The notes under the pieces were generated by a model. That model had not been told where the DNA came from. It was given only the letters and a program-made list of their open reading frames with translations, and did not search any database. A stretch of DNA of 64,000 nucleotides, from positions 603,021-667,020 of the forward strand of contig QJPP01007578.1 of NCBI GenBank assembly GCA_003996215.1, written 5' to 3'. Positions 1 to 12,100 of the stretch are shown piece by piece. The translations under genes and the position numbers were made by a program. The DNA comes from Jaltomata sinuosa (Eukaryota; Streptophyta; Magnoliopsida; Solanales; Solanaceae). Each line of letters starts with the position of its first letter. The first letter of the stretch is position 1.

Positions 1-347
1 ACCATTGGCTGAGTATCCAAGGCCTGGTTTGCAAAAGCCGCAGGTATGGCTCCAATACCAACCAACCCACTCAAAATATTCTAAGCCTGTTGAAATGCTT
101 CTGGTGTCATAATAGGGAGGCCTGCACCCCCAACCGGTGCCGCCTCCTCCTGTGACTCACCATCTTCAGCCACATGTTCCTGAGGTGGGAGAGGGGTCGC
201 TTCACGCTCTCCAATAGCTGCTCGAGCTACACCCCTGGCGGGTGTGGCTCTACCTCATCCTCTGCCCCTTCCCCTATCTATACCACGGATAGCCGAGTCT
301 GCTGCTGGGACCACTGCTCTAGCTCTGTTGTTCCTTGTATTAACCAT
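1..347 (-). pseudogene. Gypsy (Del/Tekay-type) gag, N-terminal part
   Basis: On the minus strand an ATG at 345-347 opens a frame beginning MVNTRNNRARAVV, followed by an Arg/Gly-rich stretch and an acidic segment. This resembles the start of Solanaceae Del/Tekay chromovirus Gag, which forms the particle that packages element RNA. A TGA follows codon 30 in the Arg/Gly-rich part and a TAG appears near codon 105, so this copy is broken. It lies just downstream of the primer binding site (551-562) and the LTR (567-2802) and continues off the left edge. Family assignment rests on the N-terminal residues and on the context; the nucleocapsid and pol are outside the window. Confidence 0.7.
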
Positions 348-550
348 CTACGGACAGAAGATTGAATGAGATTAGATACCAAATTGTATCACTAGATACC
401 AATTGGAATCAAGTTATAGCACGAAGGAAAGAAGGGAGAGATAGTTTTCCTAAAGCCCCATAGCCTCTCAAAGAAAAGTACGGACGTCTCCCCACTATTC
501 CGCAAGACTCTACTAGACCTGTTTGGTACGATGAGATCAACAAACCTAGG

Positions 551-562
551 GCTCTGATACCA
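551..562 (-). other. Primer binding site (tRNA-iMet type)
   Basis: Read on the minus strand this is TGGTATCAGAGC, complementary to the 3' end of plant initiator tRNA-Met. It lies four bases (AAGA) after the LTR end TGACA. It fixes the orientation (minus) of the Gypsy element at the left edge. Confidence 0.85.
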
Positions 563-1428
563 TCTTTGTCATGACCCAGACCGTCGTGAGTGGCACCCAC
601 CCGAACCCCAGATGAGCGGACAAGTAGAGTTCAACCCTTAGCCTAGACTAACAGCCTAAAACCAGCAAACAGAAAATAAACTAGCAATTCAAATAATGCG
701 AAAAAGCCTTTCATTGAAATAAAACCTACGAAATTTCCCCTAGAATATGAAAGTAATCGTACCAAACACTACCAATACTAGAGTACGGGGATGCAACCCC
801 AAAACTTAAAATCATAAAGAGATAGTCTAAGCCCAAAACAATTGGGCTACAACTCAAAGATAAACACCAAGGCGGCTTGGTCGAACAGCTCACCCTTGAT
901 ATCTGAAACAGTCCGGCCTACAAGTGAGGTCGTGCGTCAACCATCGAAAGATTTCCCGTACTCATAAGAAAAATAAGCAAGTGCAGTATCAGTACACAAC
1001 CACCGTGTACTGGTAGGATCATCAGCTAGTTCCAAATAAAATAGCGTATAATTACTACAATGAATCAAGTATAAGCATGGAAAACATGCAACACGTCAGT
1101 AAGCTCCCCTAGACTACAAGTCTCTACCTAGCTTGTTCCTGCATGAAATCCACCTTTTATAACTCTAAACAACAATCACAGAATCAATAAATCATCCTTT
1201 TTGTCTAGCCCGGACCCACTCTGGGATCCCTTCTAAACAACACCTAAGTGTTAAACAGACAACCCGGCCTAATTTAAGACCAACTCAACAGATATAACAG
1301 GATTCTTGGTCACTCAAGGACCACCAACGAATACCACAATGCAATAAAATAGCCCGATCCACTCACAGAACTAATAACAGTCAATGCAATGCAACAATAT
1401 CAATGCAATGATGCAGTAAAATAAACTC

Positions 1429-1574
1429 ATACCAAGTGTGGTACCCGAGCCAACCGTTAGTATTTCATACCAAGCGTGGTACCCGAGCCAACCATTTGTT
1501 ATACCCATACCAGGCGTGGTACACGTGCCAACCGTTAGTATACCCGTATCAGGCGTGGTACCCTAGCCAACCGA
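1429..1574. repeat. 39-bp tandem repeat inside LTR
   Basis: Four imperfect units start near 1432, 1471, 1511 and 1550. Each contains a core like CCAAGCGTGGTACCCGAGCC followed by AACCG or AACCA. Unit spacing is 39, 40 and 39 bp. No function can be assigned; such minisatellites are common in long LTRs. Confidence 0.85.
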
Positions 1575-2315
1575 ATGTCAATAACCCAAAGTCAAATAAT
1601 AAATAAACAACTTGTATACCAACAAGCAACACACCGTTCAATTCACAGACTGTAAAACAGGACCCTTAGACATTCTACACAATTCCTCTAAGCCATGCAG
1701 TTCATACAAACACTTAGATAAGAGTACAAAATATATAACATTCACAGGAATAGTAAGCCATCACCTACCTCGAAATAATCCAAGCTCTACTCAACCCGAG
1801 CTTTCTCGTGTTCCGGATTCCTTTCTCGTTCTTGGTCTAACTCAATTTACAAGTACTCAAATTAACAAACAAGGCCTGCACATTACCCGGAATACACTAC
1901 ATCCTAGACCCCCAGGCCACCCATGATCATCCTACCCTTTTTCCCTGGCTTTCTGCCATTAATTTCCCTAGTTCTATCATTTTCATGGATAAAAATAGAG
2001 AATTTAACAACATACGATCATAATACCTTACTTTTAACAATACCCAAGAACTTTCATGCCTAGAATCCCCTTTCTTCCTCGGATTCTACCATCCCTAGGT
2101 TATTTTAACCTTTCCCCAAGTTTTCTCCTAGCAATTCTACAATGTAGGAAAAGTAGTACGAAGTTTGGGGAGTAGAATCCTTACCTTTAGGACGAAAAAT
2201 AGTGGAAAATTGGTGGAAATCACCCAAAATTGCCCCCTTCTTCTCCCAAAATATTTCAAGAAAAACTGAACTATTTTGGGGAAGTTTCTGCATTAAATCC
2301 CATCACTCTCCACTA

Positions 2316-2455
2316 TAGCGTTCTGCTCCGCTATAGCGGTACCACCGTAGCGGAGTCATCCACTATGGCGGAGGCTGACCGACGTTGACTTCCATTGTAG
2401 TGGTAATTTCTTTGCTACAGCGGAGGTCGCTATAGTGGAGTGTCAACCGCTATAT
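2316..2455. repeat. CCGCTATAGCGG palindrome cluster
   Basis: A perfect 12-bp palindrome CCGCTATAGCGG lies at 2328-2339. It is surrounded by diverged versions (CACTATAGCG, CCGTAGCGGAG, CACTATGGCGGAG, CGCTATAGTGG, CCGCTATATGGG). The cluster lies about 350-490 bp from the LTR start, probably in U3. Confidence 0.85.
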
Positions 2456-3111
2456 GGGATAAAAAGTCGTAAAACCTCCAAAACTAGTCCATTTTACAAC
2501 ACACTTATTTTCTCGACATCCCGAAATAACCCCTTCACATCAACCTCAATTTTGGAAGTTCTACTTACCCGAATTCGATTTCGAAAAGTCTCCTGAACTC
2601 CTTTATGTGTTAGCTACGAGAAAAACTAGCTCACCACAAGACATACAACCCAATCCTTACCTGGATTGCCCTAGACTCCACCTCGCTCGAAATCCGGCCG
2701 AGGCTAGCCTAGCCCAGAATTTCAAACTCCCAAACTCGGAGTTTTATAACTCTAAAACTCGGCATGATTGGGCTACCCGTAACAACGAACCCGATCGTTA
2801 CAATTTTACTTTGGTTATATTTACTGTTTTTACTTTTAATATTTTTTTCTTCAATATTTTATCATAACTTTTTACTCTTGCATTTCTTTCAAACCTTTTC
2901 TTAGACAATTATAGGATGCCTCAGGGGTCTAGTTCATGATGATAGGGGGATTAAGGATCAAATTATGGGCTTCTACAAGACATTGTTGGATACTTTTTCT
3001 AGTCCACTACTAGCTATTAATCCTCAAGGAATGGTGCTACATTGGTTAGAGAACAACAACTGAATCTAGTCAAACCTGTCACCAAGGAAGAAGTATATAT
3101 GAAACACTTAA

Positions 3112-3313
3112 GGGTTGTTTGGCTGGCAACAAGTTATCCGGGATTATCTATCTCGAGATAAGTTATTTCACCATGTATATGGGATAACTTATTCTATTAC
3201 TATGGTATAAATGGTGGGATAAATAATCCCGAGACTAACTAATATCTCCAACTAAACGCAAAATAAAATAATTCTGGGATTATTATACCTTAAACCTCAC
3301 ACCAAACGACTCC
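3112..3313. mobile_element. Tourist-like MITE (202 bp)
   Basis: The ends are inverted: GGGTTGTTTGG on the left and, reverse-complemented, GGAGTCGTTTGG on the right. The element is flanked by the trinucleotide TAA at 3109-3111 and 3314-3316, as expected for PIF/Harbinger (Tourist) MITEs. It interrupts the LINE reading frame. It has no coding capacity. Confidence 0.75.
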
Positions 3314-3803
3314 TAAGGGTATTTATGTCTGGAAATCCCCAGATTGTGATGGATTAGATGCTTGCTTCTTCAAAATAGCTTGGACCGTCACTGGTACTAA
3401 TGTGACAGAAGTTGTAATTAACTACTTCAACACTTCCAGGATGACCTAAGCTATCAAGTACACTTCAATTACTCTAATCCCAAAGGGCAAGAATCCAGCT
3501 ACTGTGAAGGATTATCGACTTATCTCCTGCTACACAACTTTATATAAGATCATTGTTAAGGTAATGACTAACAGACTGCAAGTGGTTATGAAAGTTTTGG
3601 TAGATAATTGTCAATCAACATCTATGCTTGGGAGAACGATTACAAATAACATTGGATTTAGTCATGAGTTAGTTAAAGTCTATGGAAGGAAAGGTCTCTC
3701 ACCTTGATGTATGATGAAATTGGATAGGCAAAAGGCATACAACTCAGTGGAATGGGACTACCTAAAGAAAGTTTTGAGAGAGCTGGAGTTCCCTGAAACT
3801 TGT

Positions 3804-5123
3804 TGATAACGCTCAAACTACACTTCTAATTAAAGAAGCGTAAGCGATCGTTGTCAAGTAAAGAACCCAAACAAAGGTTGGGGTCGAATCCCACAGAGAA
3901 TATGGTGAAGATTAAGACTTTAGTGAATTATGTGACTAGTTGTCAATTGTTTCCGATAAATAAAAAGGGGGGTTTTGTAATCAACGTGTAAACAAAACAA
4001 ATAATAAACTTATGGGAATAATCAGTAGGAGAAAATGAACTAGGGATGAGTTCACCATGGCGTTGTAACAATGTCGATTCTAGGCTTAACCGGGTTCATT
4101 CTATATACGCGTCACGATGTGATTGCGTCAATTGTATCGTCTAAACGTCTCTCGACCAAATAAACAAATTTCCTTTTATCTTCTCTCGATCTCAAAAAGA
4201 TGTGCTTTTTAGCTCTCAATCCTAACATCAAGTAGACTAATCCAGTTACGGCATTAATCTTTAAGACGAGAGTTGGTAGTCTCGAATCCTTGTTGTTAAT
4301 CAAGTTTCCCGGTTTTAATCTCTTTACTCAAGCAAATTAAACCTAGGCATGTTCTAATGTTTGCAACCACTAGAAAACGTGACTAATTGAATGATTAACA
4401 ACATGACAATACATATATCGAACCCACCGCTACCCGGAATCTATATTGCTACGTTTCCATGGCTCCCACAACCCTAGTTGCGGGAGTTTTAGTTACTCAT
4501 GCTCGATAAATAAGAGAAAATAGTTGTATTCATAATAAAAGGAAGAAAAGTCTTACAATATAATGAAAACAATCAATCTTCCAATATCCAAGAATAAGAA
4601 CACCAAGAACTCCCGAACGAATCAAGACACGAATTCAAGAAAATGAACCGTGTTGTTTTCTCTCCAAAATAACTAAAACGTGTTTTTGAACTAATGAGTG
4701 AAGAATAATAACATAAACCTAACATAGGGTATTTATAGGAGCCAAAGAAACCAAATCCAAAACGGGCTAGGAATCCCCAAAACGTGGGTCGCCGCTTGAA
4801 GCCACTGCCTAAGCGTGACGGCCAGGCTTGACGGACCGTCAGGGCAGTGACGGACCGTCGCCTGGGCCGTCACTGCTTGGCAGCAACACTGCCTCAAGTT
4901 GACGGTCCCAGTGACGGACCGTCACACTTGTGACGGACCGTCACTCAGGCCGTCACTCTTAGGCAGAATGTTGTTTTTTCGCGTATTTTCTTCCGTTTCC
5001 GTGTTTGTTTCCATTTCCTACAAATACAACATAAAAACATCAAAAACAACAATGGTTGCTTGAAAACGTACGATTGTTCTTAGTAAAAAGGAGTCGAAAG
5101 TGACGTAAATTAGCGTCACATCA
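3804..5123 (-). mobile_element. Solo LTR of Athila-type element
   Basis: The reverse complement starts TGATGTGACGCTAATTTACG and ends CGTTATCA, matching the LTRs at 57545-58949 and 63144-64000. It is flanked by a perfect 5-bp duplication CTTGT (3799-3803 and 5124-5128). No internal region remains, so it probably arose by LTR-LTR recombination. It carries the same TGACGGACCGTCA palindromes (about 4818-4965). LINE RT sequence continues directly on both sides. Confidence 0.92.
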
Positions 5124-5944
5124 CTTGTGTTCAGTGGATATTCTATACTCATCAATGGAAACCCATATGAACCTTTTCATGCTAAAACAAGACTTAGATA
5201 GGGTAACCCCTTGTCTCCCTATCTATCTGTATGGGCCATGAAGTACCTCACAAAAGTGGTTAAGAACTTGAGCGTAATTTCATACTTCAATTACCACCTT
5301 AAATGTGATAAGTTAAAACTGGTACAATTAGGCTTGGTGATGATCTTCTTTTGTTCTACATAGGAGAAATTAGTTTGGTTAACCTCTTATTTGCTTGCTT
5401 CCCATACTTCTCACAGGCCTCTGGCTATTTTTGAACAAGAATAAATGCTCAACCTCTTCTGGAGGTATCCCAATAGAAGAGCATCAGTTGATACTCGATG
5501 CACGATACTATAAGTATCTCCCAGAGGTCAGGGATCTTTGTCAGTGTGATACCAAGTAATCCAATTAAGCACTAGGAATATATTTGTGATGTAATGCTAA
5601 CCACTGATTGAGAAGACGGTGGGGAGGATTACTTATGAACAACAAGATTTTTGTCTTACTTTCTATGCAGACATTTTGGTGTCAAATCTTCGTCTTGGCT
5701 AAGAAAATTATCATGCAGGTAGAGGATATTTGTGGGAGATGCCTTTGAAATGGGCAATGAGTTGAACAACAAAGCTCTATCATCTTAGGAGAGAGTATGT
5801 CTCCCCAAATCTGTTGGACGCTTAGTAATGTGTATTGCAACTTGGAACAAAGTAGTCATATACGTACACTTCTAGAATTTTTGTGGGAAGAAGGACATGA
5901 TATGGATCCAATGGGTCCATATCTACTATATACCGGGGATCGGC

Positions 5945-6735
5945 TTAATCACTAGGCCACTAAAGTAATCGCTTGGGGCTCCATGTTTTCTTTAAAATGT
6001 ACTTATACATATTTATTTAAAAAATTATTGCATCTGAGATGAATATAGAATCCGAATTCGTAAGAAACACGTAATATTTAGAAAGAAAAAATTTGATGAA
6101 AATATTGATAATGAAATCATAAAGTCTCTTGAAGAATCTTTTAAAGTTGATTACTTATTATACATAGTAGACCGAATGATTTTTTCACTTCAAAATAGAT
6201 TTGAACAATTTGAAGCATATGAAAATATTTTTGGTTTTCTATTTAGTGGTAAAAAAATTGAGGTTTGAAATTAAAAACACTGTCTTAACCTTGAACTTAC
6301 TTTAACACATAATAGTTATTCAGATATTGATGGTTTAGATTTATTTTTTGAATTAAGAGTATTAAGAGAAATAAACAAGTAAAAGATAATGATCTAATAG
6401 AAATACTCAATTAAATAAAATGACTTGACCCTTTTTCAAATACATATATTGCTTATAGAATAATGTCAACCATTTCTGTAAATGTTGGCTCAACCGAAAG
6501 AAGTTTTTTAAAACTAAAATTGATAAAATATTATCTAAGATCAATGATGTCTCAAGAGAGATTGAATGGATTAGCTATATTATCAATTGAAAAGGAATTA
6601 TCAGAACAAATCGATTATAAAAAAATTAATTAATAACTTCACATTAAAAAAAATAAAAAAATAGACTTTAAATAAAATATATATGATGATATTTCCTTTT
6701 AAAAAAGATTTATTATATATATAGGGTATCTCTAA
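5945..6735 (+). pseudogene. hAT-superfamily transposase remnant
   Basis: Broken plus-strand frames resemble the C-terminal part of plant hAT (zinc-finger MYM / TTF-type) transposases. Visible pieces are LEESFKVDYLLYIVDRM near 6130-6180, SDIDGLDLFFELRVLREINK near 6315-6380, and RLNGLAILSIEKELSEQIDY near 6557-6615. The last matches the hAT dimerisation region. There are several frameshifts and stops, no catalytic region and no clear terminal repeats or 8-bp duplication. It lies within the older LINE. Confidence 0.65.
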
Positions 6736-7535
6736 AGGGATGCACTCTTAATCAGGCCTCCTTGGGTAGTGAGGAAGATTACGAAGGTTAGAGAAACTCT
6801 AGAGCTAGCAAGTTAGTCCCATGGTGATATTATGAAGCAAGAGCAGTTCTCTGTTAAACAAGGTATTAACCAATTTAGGAGAACCTTCACTAAGGTGGAC
6901 TAGAAGAAAATAATTTGTATTGTCCCAAGTGGATTCTTATCTTGCAATTAATAATCAAAAAAAGGATATACACGAAAGACAGGCCGGCCAGATTGGGGGT
7001 AATATAGAACAAAGTGCGTTCCCTATATGAGACTGAAGATGAATCTATTGATTACATATTCTTTAATGCGCCTTTTCTAGTACTTTGCGACAAGTTCTAC
7101 TCAGATGGTAGGGCATAGGAAGAACTCCAATGGGATGGCAGCAAGAGCTTGAATGAGTTGTTACATATGCTAAAGGCCAGAATGCCAAACTTGATATCTA
7201 TAGGCTGGTATTAGGAGCTACTAGTTTCTATCATATATGGCTAAAGAGAAATTAAAGATAATTTCATAGGAAGAAGAGAACTGTAAAGCAGCTATGCAGA
7301 TATTATGTAGGAAATACATAGCAGAAGTGCTTGTTTTACAAGACTAGCTAGACAATTGAGGAAGCTTGATTACTATATGTAGTGATTAGTTGATGTTAGA
7401 ATATGGGAGACTAGTAGATAGTTGAAAGTCTATTATTTTTTTAAGGCAGTTGTTGGTGGCTTCTTGGGTTTTTGCTCCTCTTTGTACAAAATTCTGCCCC
7501 GATAATATAATTGTACAGTTATCAAAAAAAATTGA

Positions 7536-7819
7536 AATCAAAGAATAAATAAGAATGATCCAGTTAAGTTATCCTTTTAGTTAATATTTTCTTAAGAGAT
7601 GTGCAAAAAAAAAATATGACAAATAAAATGGATCGAGAGAGTAATAAATATTGATCAAGCAAATTACATGAACGAAGGGTGATCTTGAATCATTGGCCCT
7701 GCCTAATAAGAGGTTTAAAAAAAGCTTTCTCTTCAGAAAATTTGTTAGGCCAAATTTTTGTTATCTATCGAGTATAGGTTGTGCGCATAAATTAGTTTAC
7801 CTACAAGGCAAAATTTGGG
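7536..7819. other. Unassigned AT-rich spacer
   Basis: This lies between the 3' end of the decayed LINE and the 9-bp duplication of the next TIR element. I see no gene, RNA or recognisable repeat here. Confidence 0.5.
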
Positions 7820-8062
7820 ATATTTCAAGGAAAAAGTACACTAAATAGACCAAAAAATTAAAGTATTTACACTCAAATGCTCCCTCCCTTATTAACTCTT
7901 AAAATGTTCACTCGCCTAAAACTAATTACCCCTAATACACCCAAAAGATGTGCAGCCTTTTTTCGGCGCTCATTCTTGCGCAGCCTTTTTTCTTTCTTTT
8001 CCTATTCCTTTCCTTTCAATTCACTTACAATTCTTTTTTTAAAAAAAAAATCAAAGCTAGCC

Positions 8063-8640
8063 ATGGGCCATTTATTAGAAAATAGATGATATGTACATCA
8101 GGAGCCCACTCCATATTGGAGCAGGCCCAACAGAAAACAAGAATAGGAAACTAAGCTAAGGAAAAAACAGCTTCATGTTCAGCTGAACTCCCGATAGAAC
8201 CCTAAAAAATTGCCTCTTCCTACGAGCTGAAGAGTGGTTATTGGAGATCATCGAAGCAGCCTCTGTTATGAAGAGAAATCAGGTATGTATTCTCCTTGTC
8301 TTGTGCGCTATGAACCTGGAGAAACTTTGAATTTATGACCGAAAATAAATGGTAAAGAGAACAAAGATAAGAGATCGATGTTCTACCCGCCATCTCATCG
8401 GAGTTCCATGGAACTCTGACTGGCAATACAGTAGCATCAATGTTCTTGTTCAATTTGAGCTCTTTACCTGCTATTTTCAATTTTCAATTCGATGTTTCTC
8501 ACCAAAAGCTTAATGATTTTGTTTCCTTGAAGGTCAGAGGAGAACGCGATCGATGTCTACCGATGATAGTGCTGCTCTTGAAGATCAATCGAAGCTAGGT
8601 GATGATCAGGTAACTCTCGAGATCTTGTGAACTCTTGTGA
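8063..8640 (+). pseudogene. Captured promoter and first two exons of an unidentified host gene
   Basis: This plus-strand segment lies antisense within the LINE insertion. It has site II-like motifs (ATGGGCC 8063-8069, AGCCCAC near 8103, AGGCCCAA 8123-8130) and a telo-box AACCCTAAA at 8198-8206, a combination typical of plant housekeeping promoters. An ATG at 8268 starts MKRNQ, ending at a donor CAG/GTATGT (8282/8283). An acceptor GTCAG/AGG (8537/8538) opens a second exon 8538-8609 reading RRTRSMSTDDSAALEDQ and more, to a donor CAG/GTAACT. The junction keeps one open frame. I do not recognise the protein. Introns are retained, so the source was unspliced or antisense RNA. Confidence 0.5.
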
Positions 8641-9167
8641 AGGATCTAGTCTGATGTATTGAATTCTAACGGTGTTCTTTCATCTTCCTGAGGGCCTTTG
8701 AATGATGTTGCTGGGAATTATACCTTCTAATTTTAAAGCTCTCCACACCAACTTTGAAATCTGGGCATCTACAGGTACTTGCTCCACACCTTGAACACAA
8801 AATTTTCTTAACTTTCCACTTTAATGGGTTGAACCCGAATGGGTTAATACCACCATCTTAAGCCAAAAGTCTTGAATTTTAAGTGTTCAAATGGCCAAGT
8901 ATTGTATCTGTGATAGATCCTATAGCATTTGTAACAAGAACATACTACTAATAACTTATGAGTCCTGATTTCATACCATATTCACACCTCAAAGCTCTCA
9001 CCAGGTGCATGGTATCAAAATCAACAGAAATACTTCATACATCCCAAGTGTACTAGTAGGTAGTTTCTTATGTAAATGCTTTAGAACTCATGAAATACCA
9101 ATAAGAGGAGCTTATGAGTTCTTTAGGTAGATTCACTAGCCTGTCAAATTCTCAAGTTAGGACAACT

Positions 9168-12100
9168 CTATTTTTCTAGCATGATAATCCTCTTGCCTTT
9201 GCTTGGAACCTCCTGATATGTACTATATTCATATGTACCTGCAAAATAAAAAATCAGGTTAGCAAAATAGTCAGCAAGAGTATTTCTCTCCCTTAAGAAG
9301 TGTTGTACTCTTACTGTTAAAAGATCCTCCAGCCTGTTAATGGAGTTAACCTCCAGTGTCACACTCCAAGGCACTTCCCAGACACCATTTATGATATTCA
9401 TCATAGCCAATGAATCAGATTCAATAATGATGTTTGGAAAATTCTTTTCCTCAGCAGTACTGTAATCCTTCTCTCATTACTCTAGCTTCTGCCACCAGAT
9501 TGGTACCATCAGCAATCATCAAACCTTTTGCACCCTCCAGATCACCATTATGATTTCTGACACAAAATGCTGCAGCACTAGCCCCTGGGTTGCCTCTAGA
9601 GGCTCTATCTGTGTTACATTTCCACCATCCCTGTGGTGGGTGAGTCCATGTAACTACTTTAAGCTCAAATCTAGGTTTGTAATCATCAAGTAGTTTTACC
9701 AGTTGAGGCCATGTGTTGGGAATCTCTAAGTAATTGAATTTGAGCCTGATTAGCTTCTGAACAGTACTGTTTATATCCCAGAAAACCTTACTGGTGGAGT
9801 AAGTACCTCCATGTAGCACAGTGTTCCTTCTTTTCCATAGGAACCACAAGATAATATTAGGTAAGGCCTGATAGATCACCTTCTGTCTAGTGTTGCCTTG
9901 AACCTCCCACCAAAGTTTCATAGTTTGCTTGACCTGTATTCTAGGATCAATTATCCCTGCAGCTTGAGAAAAGTAGTTCCAAATAATGGTGGCCATTTCC
10001 CCTTTTAGAAAAAGATGCTCTAGTGTTTCTCTGTCTGGATTAGAGCAGCATGAGCAAATTTCAGAAATAGTGGGATTCCAGTTAGCCAGAACTGCAGCAA
10101 CTGGAACTTTATTCCTCCATACCCTCCACCCAAGGAAGGTAAACTTGAAAGGTAAATCTTTTACCCACAGTTTCTTATAAGTCTCAGAAATATCCTCCCT
10201 TTTCCTTAGTAAATCCCAAGCACTTTTAACAGAGAAATTCCCAATGCTTGTTTTTTGTCCACCAAGGTTTGTCACTCTTATCAATTTGCCTAATATGATC
10301 CATATGCAGTCTAACATGCTCAACAATGTTATTAGGTAACTGATTATGCATCTCTTCATAATTCCATCCAGTCTCAGTCATGAAAGAGTCTATATCCAAT
10401 AATGGGTGACAAGCGTGTTGTCCAGTCTGTAAAGAATGCAGAGGCCCCAACCCTGTCCAGTTGTCAAACCATACAGTAGAAGTTCCCCCTTTAGGTTCCC
10501 ACCATAAATGTTGCTCAATACACTCCCTGTTCTGAAGCATGTACTTCCACTGTTGAGATCCCCCTTTCCACTGTACTAGGGTTGGGATATATTTCTTGCA
10601 GTACTTGTTCCACATGAAGTTAGCCCAAACTGTATTATGTGTTCTGAAACTCCACCAGATCTTTGAATGCAGAGCCTGTGAAATATCAAACATGGATTTA
10701 AATCCCAACCCTCCTTCCTGCTTTGGTAGACACACTTTCTCCCATGCATCCCAGTGCTTGCTTCTGCCTATGACCTTATTATTCCAGAAGAATCTTGCAA
10801 AAACTCTATGCAATTCTTTGAGTACACATTTAGGAGGCACTATGGCTGAATGGACATGAATAGGTACACTCTGTAAAACACTGGTAATCAACACTTCCTT
10901 ACCTCCATAAGACAACATGTTCCCTTTCCATGACTGTAGTTTGGCTTTGACTCTCTTTATAGACAGTCCTTCCTTTTCCTAGTATGTGTAATGGGACAGC
11001 CTAGATAAATCAGAGGGAATTGACCCCTAGCTATACCTATAATCTCCTCCACCAGTTGCCTCACATCAGTTGCAGTATTTGAATGAAGATAGAAAGCACT
11101 CTTATTCTTGTTGACCTATTGACCTGATTGTACCTCATAGTCCTGCAAAATGGATACTATTTTCTTTAGAGAGTACCTATCTATAGAGGAAAAGATAATA
11201 GTGTCATCTGTATATGCAAGGTGATTGAGATTAGCACTCTACTTAGGTAAACCATATTCCACAAACTGAGCATCTTCAAAGAGGGAATTCAGTGCCCTAC
11301 TTAAGACTTCTGCAGATAGAATGAATAGAGCAGGAGACAGAGAATCTCCTTGATTCACACCTCTTGTAGAGGGAAAGAAACCATGAGATTGACCATTAGC
11401 TAGAACAGAATACCAGTTATTAGATAGCAATCTCCACACCATATCAACAAAAACTTCAGAGAAACCCATCTTTCTTAAGACTTTCATCAAATAGAACCAA
11501 CACACTCTGTCATAAGCCTTAGCCATATCAAGCTTGATGACCACATTGGTTGGCTTACTCCTCTTGCTAATATCTGTCACAATTTCTTGAGTCAATAAAA
11601 CATTCTCAATAATGCTTCTACCTTTCACAAAACCTGATTGATTATAGGAAATCAATCTGGGAAGGAGAACCTCAATTCTGTCATGGATGATCCTGGAGAT
11701 TATTTTATTAATGAAATTGCTCAAATTAATTGGTCTCAGATCAGAGAAAGTGTTTACCAGATCCTTCTTAGGAAAAAGCACCAAGTTAGTGTGAGTAATG
11801 GATTTAGGAAGGGTATTACCTCTGAAGAAATCAATAACCATTCTATGAATATCCTTCCCCGCAATCTCCCAGCAACTTTAGTAGAACCTTCCTGTGATAC
11901 CATCCGGGCCACTAGCACTATCTCCATTCAAGACAACTACAACATTTCTAACTTCTTCCAACTCAGGTTGTTTGCAAAGGTCTGAATTTTCTTCCTCACT
12001 AATAGTCTCAGGTATGTGATTAAGCAGTGGGAAAGTTGTGGCATCTCTTTCTTGTTTGAATTGCTTGTCATGGAATCTTAATGCCTCTCCTGCTATGTCA

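Larger units (their letters stand above)
567..2802 (-). repeat. 5' LTR of the left-edge Gypsy element
   Basis: On the minus strand the LTR starts TGTAACGATCGG at 2802 and ends TGACA at 567, giving about 2.24 kb next to a tRNA-Met primer binding site. The start is typical of Solanaceae Del-type LTRs. It contains a four-unit tandem repeat (1429-1574) and a palindrome cluster (2316-2455). Short open frames inside it (for example 1612-1926 and 2105-2293) have no recognisable product and are treated as LTR sequence. Confidence 0.75.
2905..7535 (+). mobile_element. Decayed L1-type LINE, interrupted by three insertions
   Basis: Plus-strand fragments read as the ORF2 protein of a plant L1 LINE. At 3317-3803 is the N-terminal reverse transcriptase (IPKGKNPATVKDYR, then KLDRQKAYNSVEWDYL). 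At 5129-5400 the RT continues (INGNPYEPFHAKT, GNPLSPYLF-like, then a DD motif region). At 5430-5940 and 6740-7430 are thumb and zinc-binding (zf-RVT-like) remnants. The 3' end near 7440-7535 ends in an A-run after TAATTGTACAGTTATC. Many stops and frameshifts make it dead. It is split by a MITE (3112-3313), a solo LTR (3804-5123) and a hAT fragment (5945-6735), so it is older than all three. Confidence 0.75.

Noticed and set aside
4112..4303. 63-codon frame in the solo LTR
   Set aside because: The equivalent place in the LTR at 57545-58949 has an in-frame stop, so the frame is not conserved between copies.
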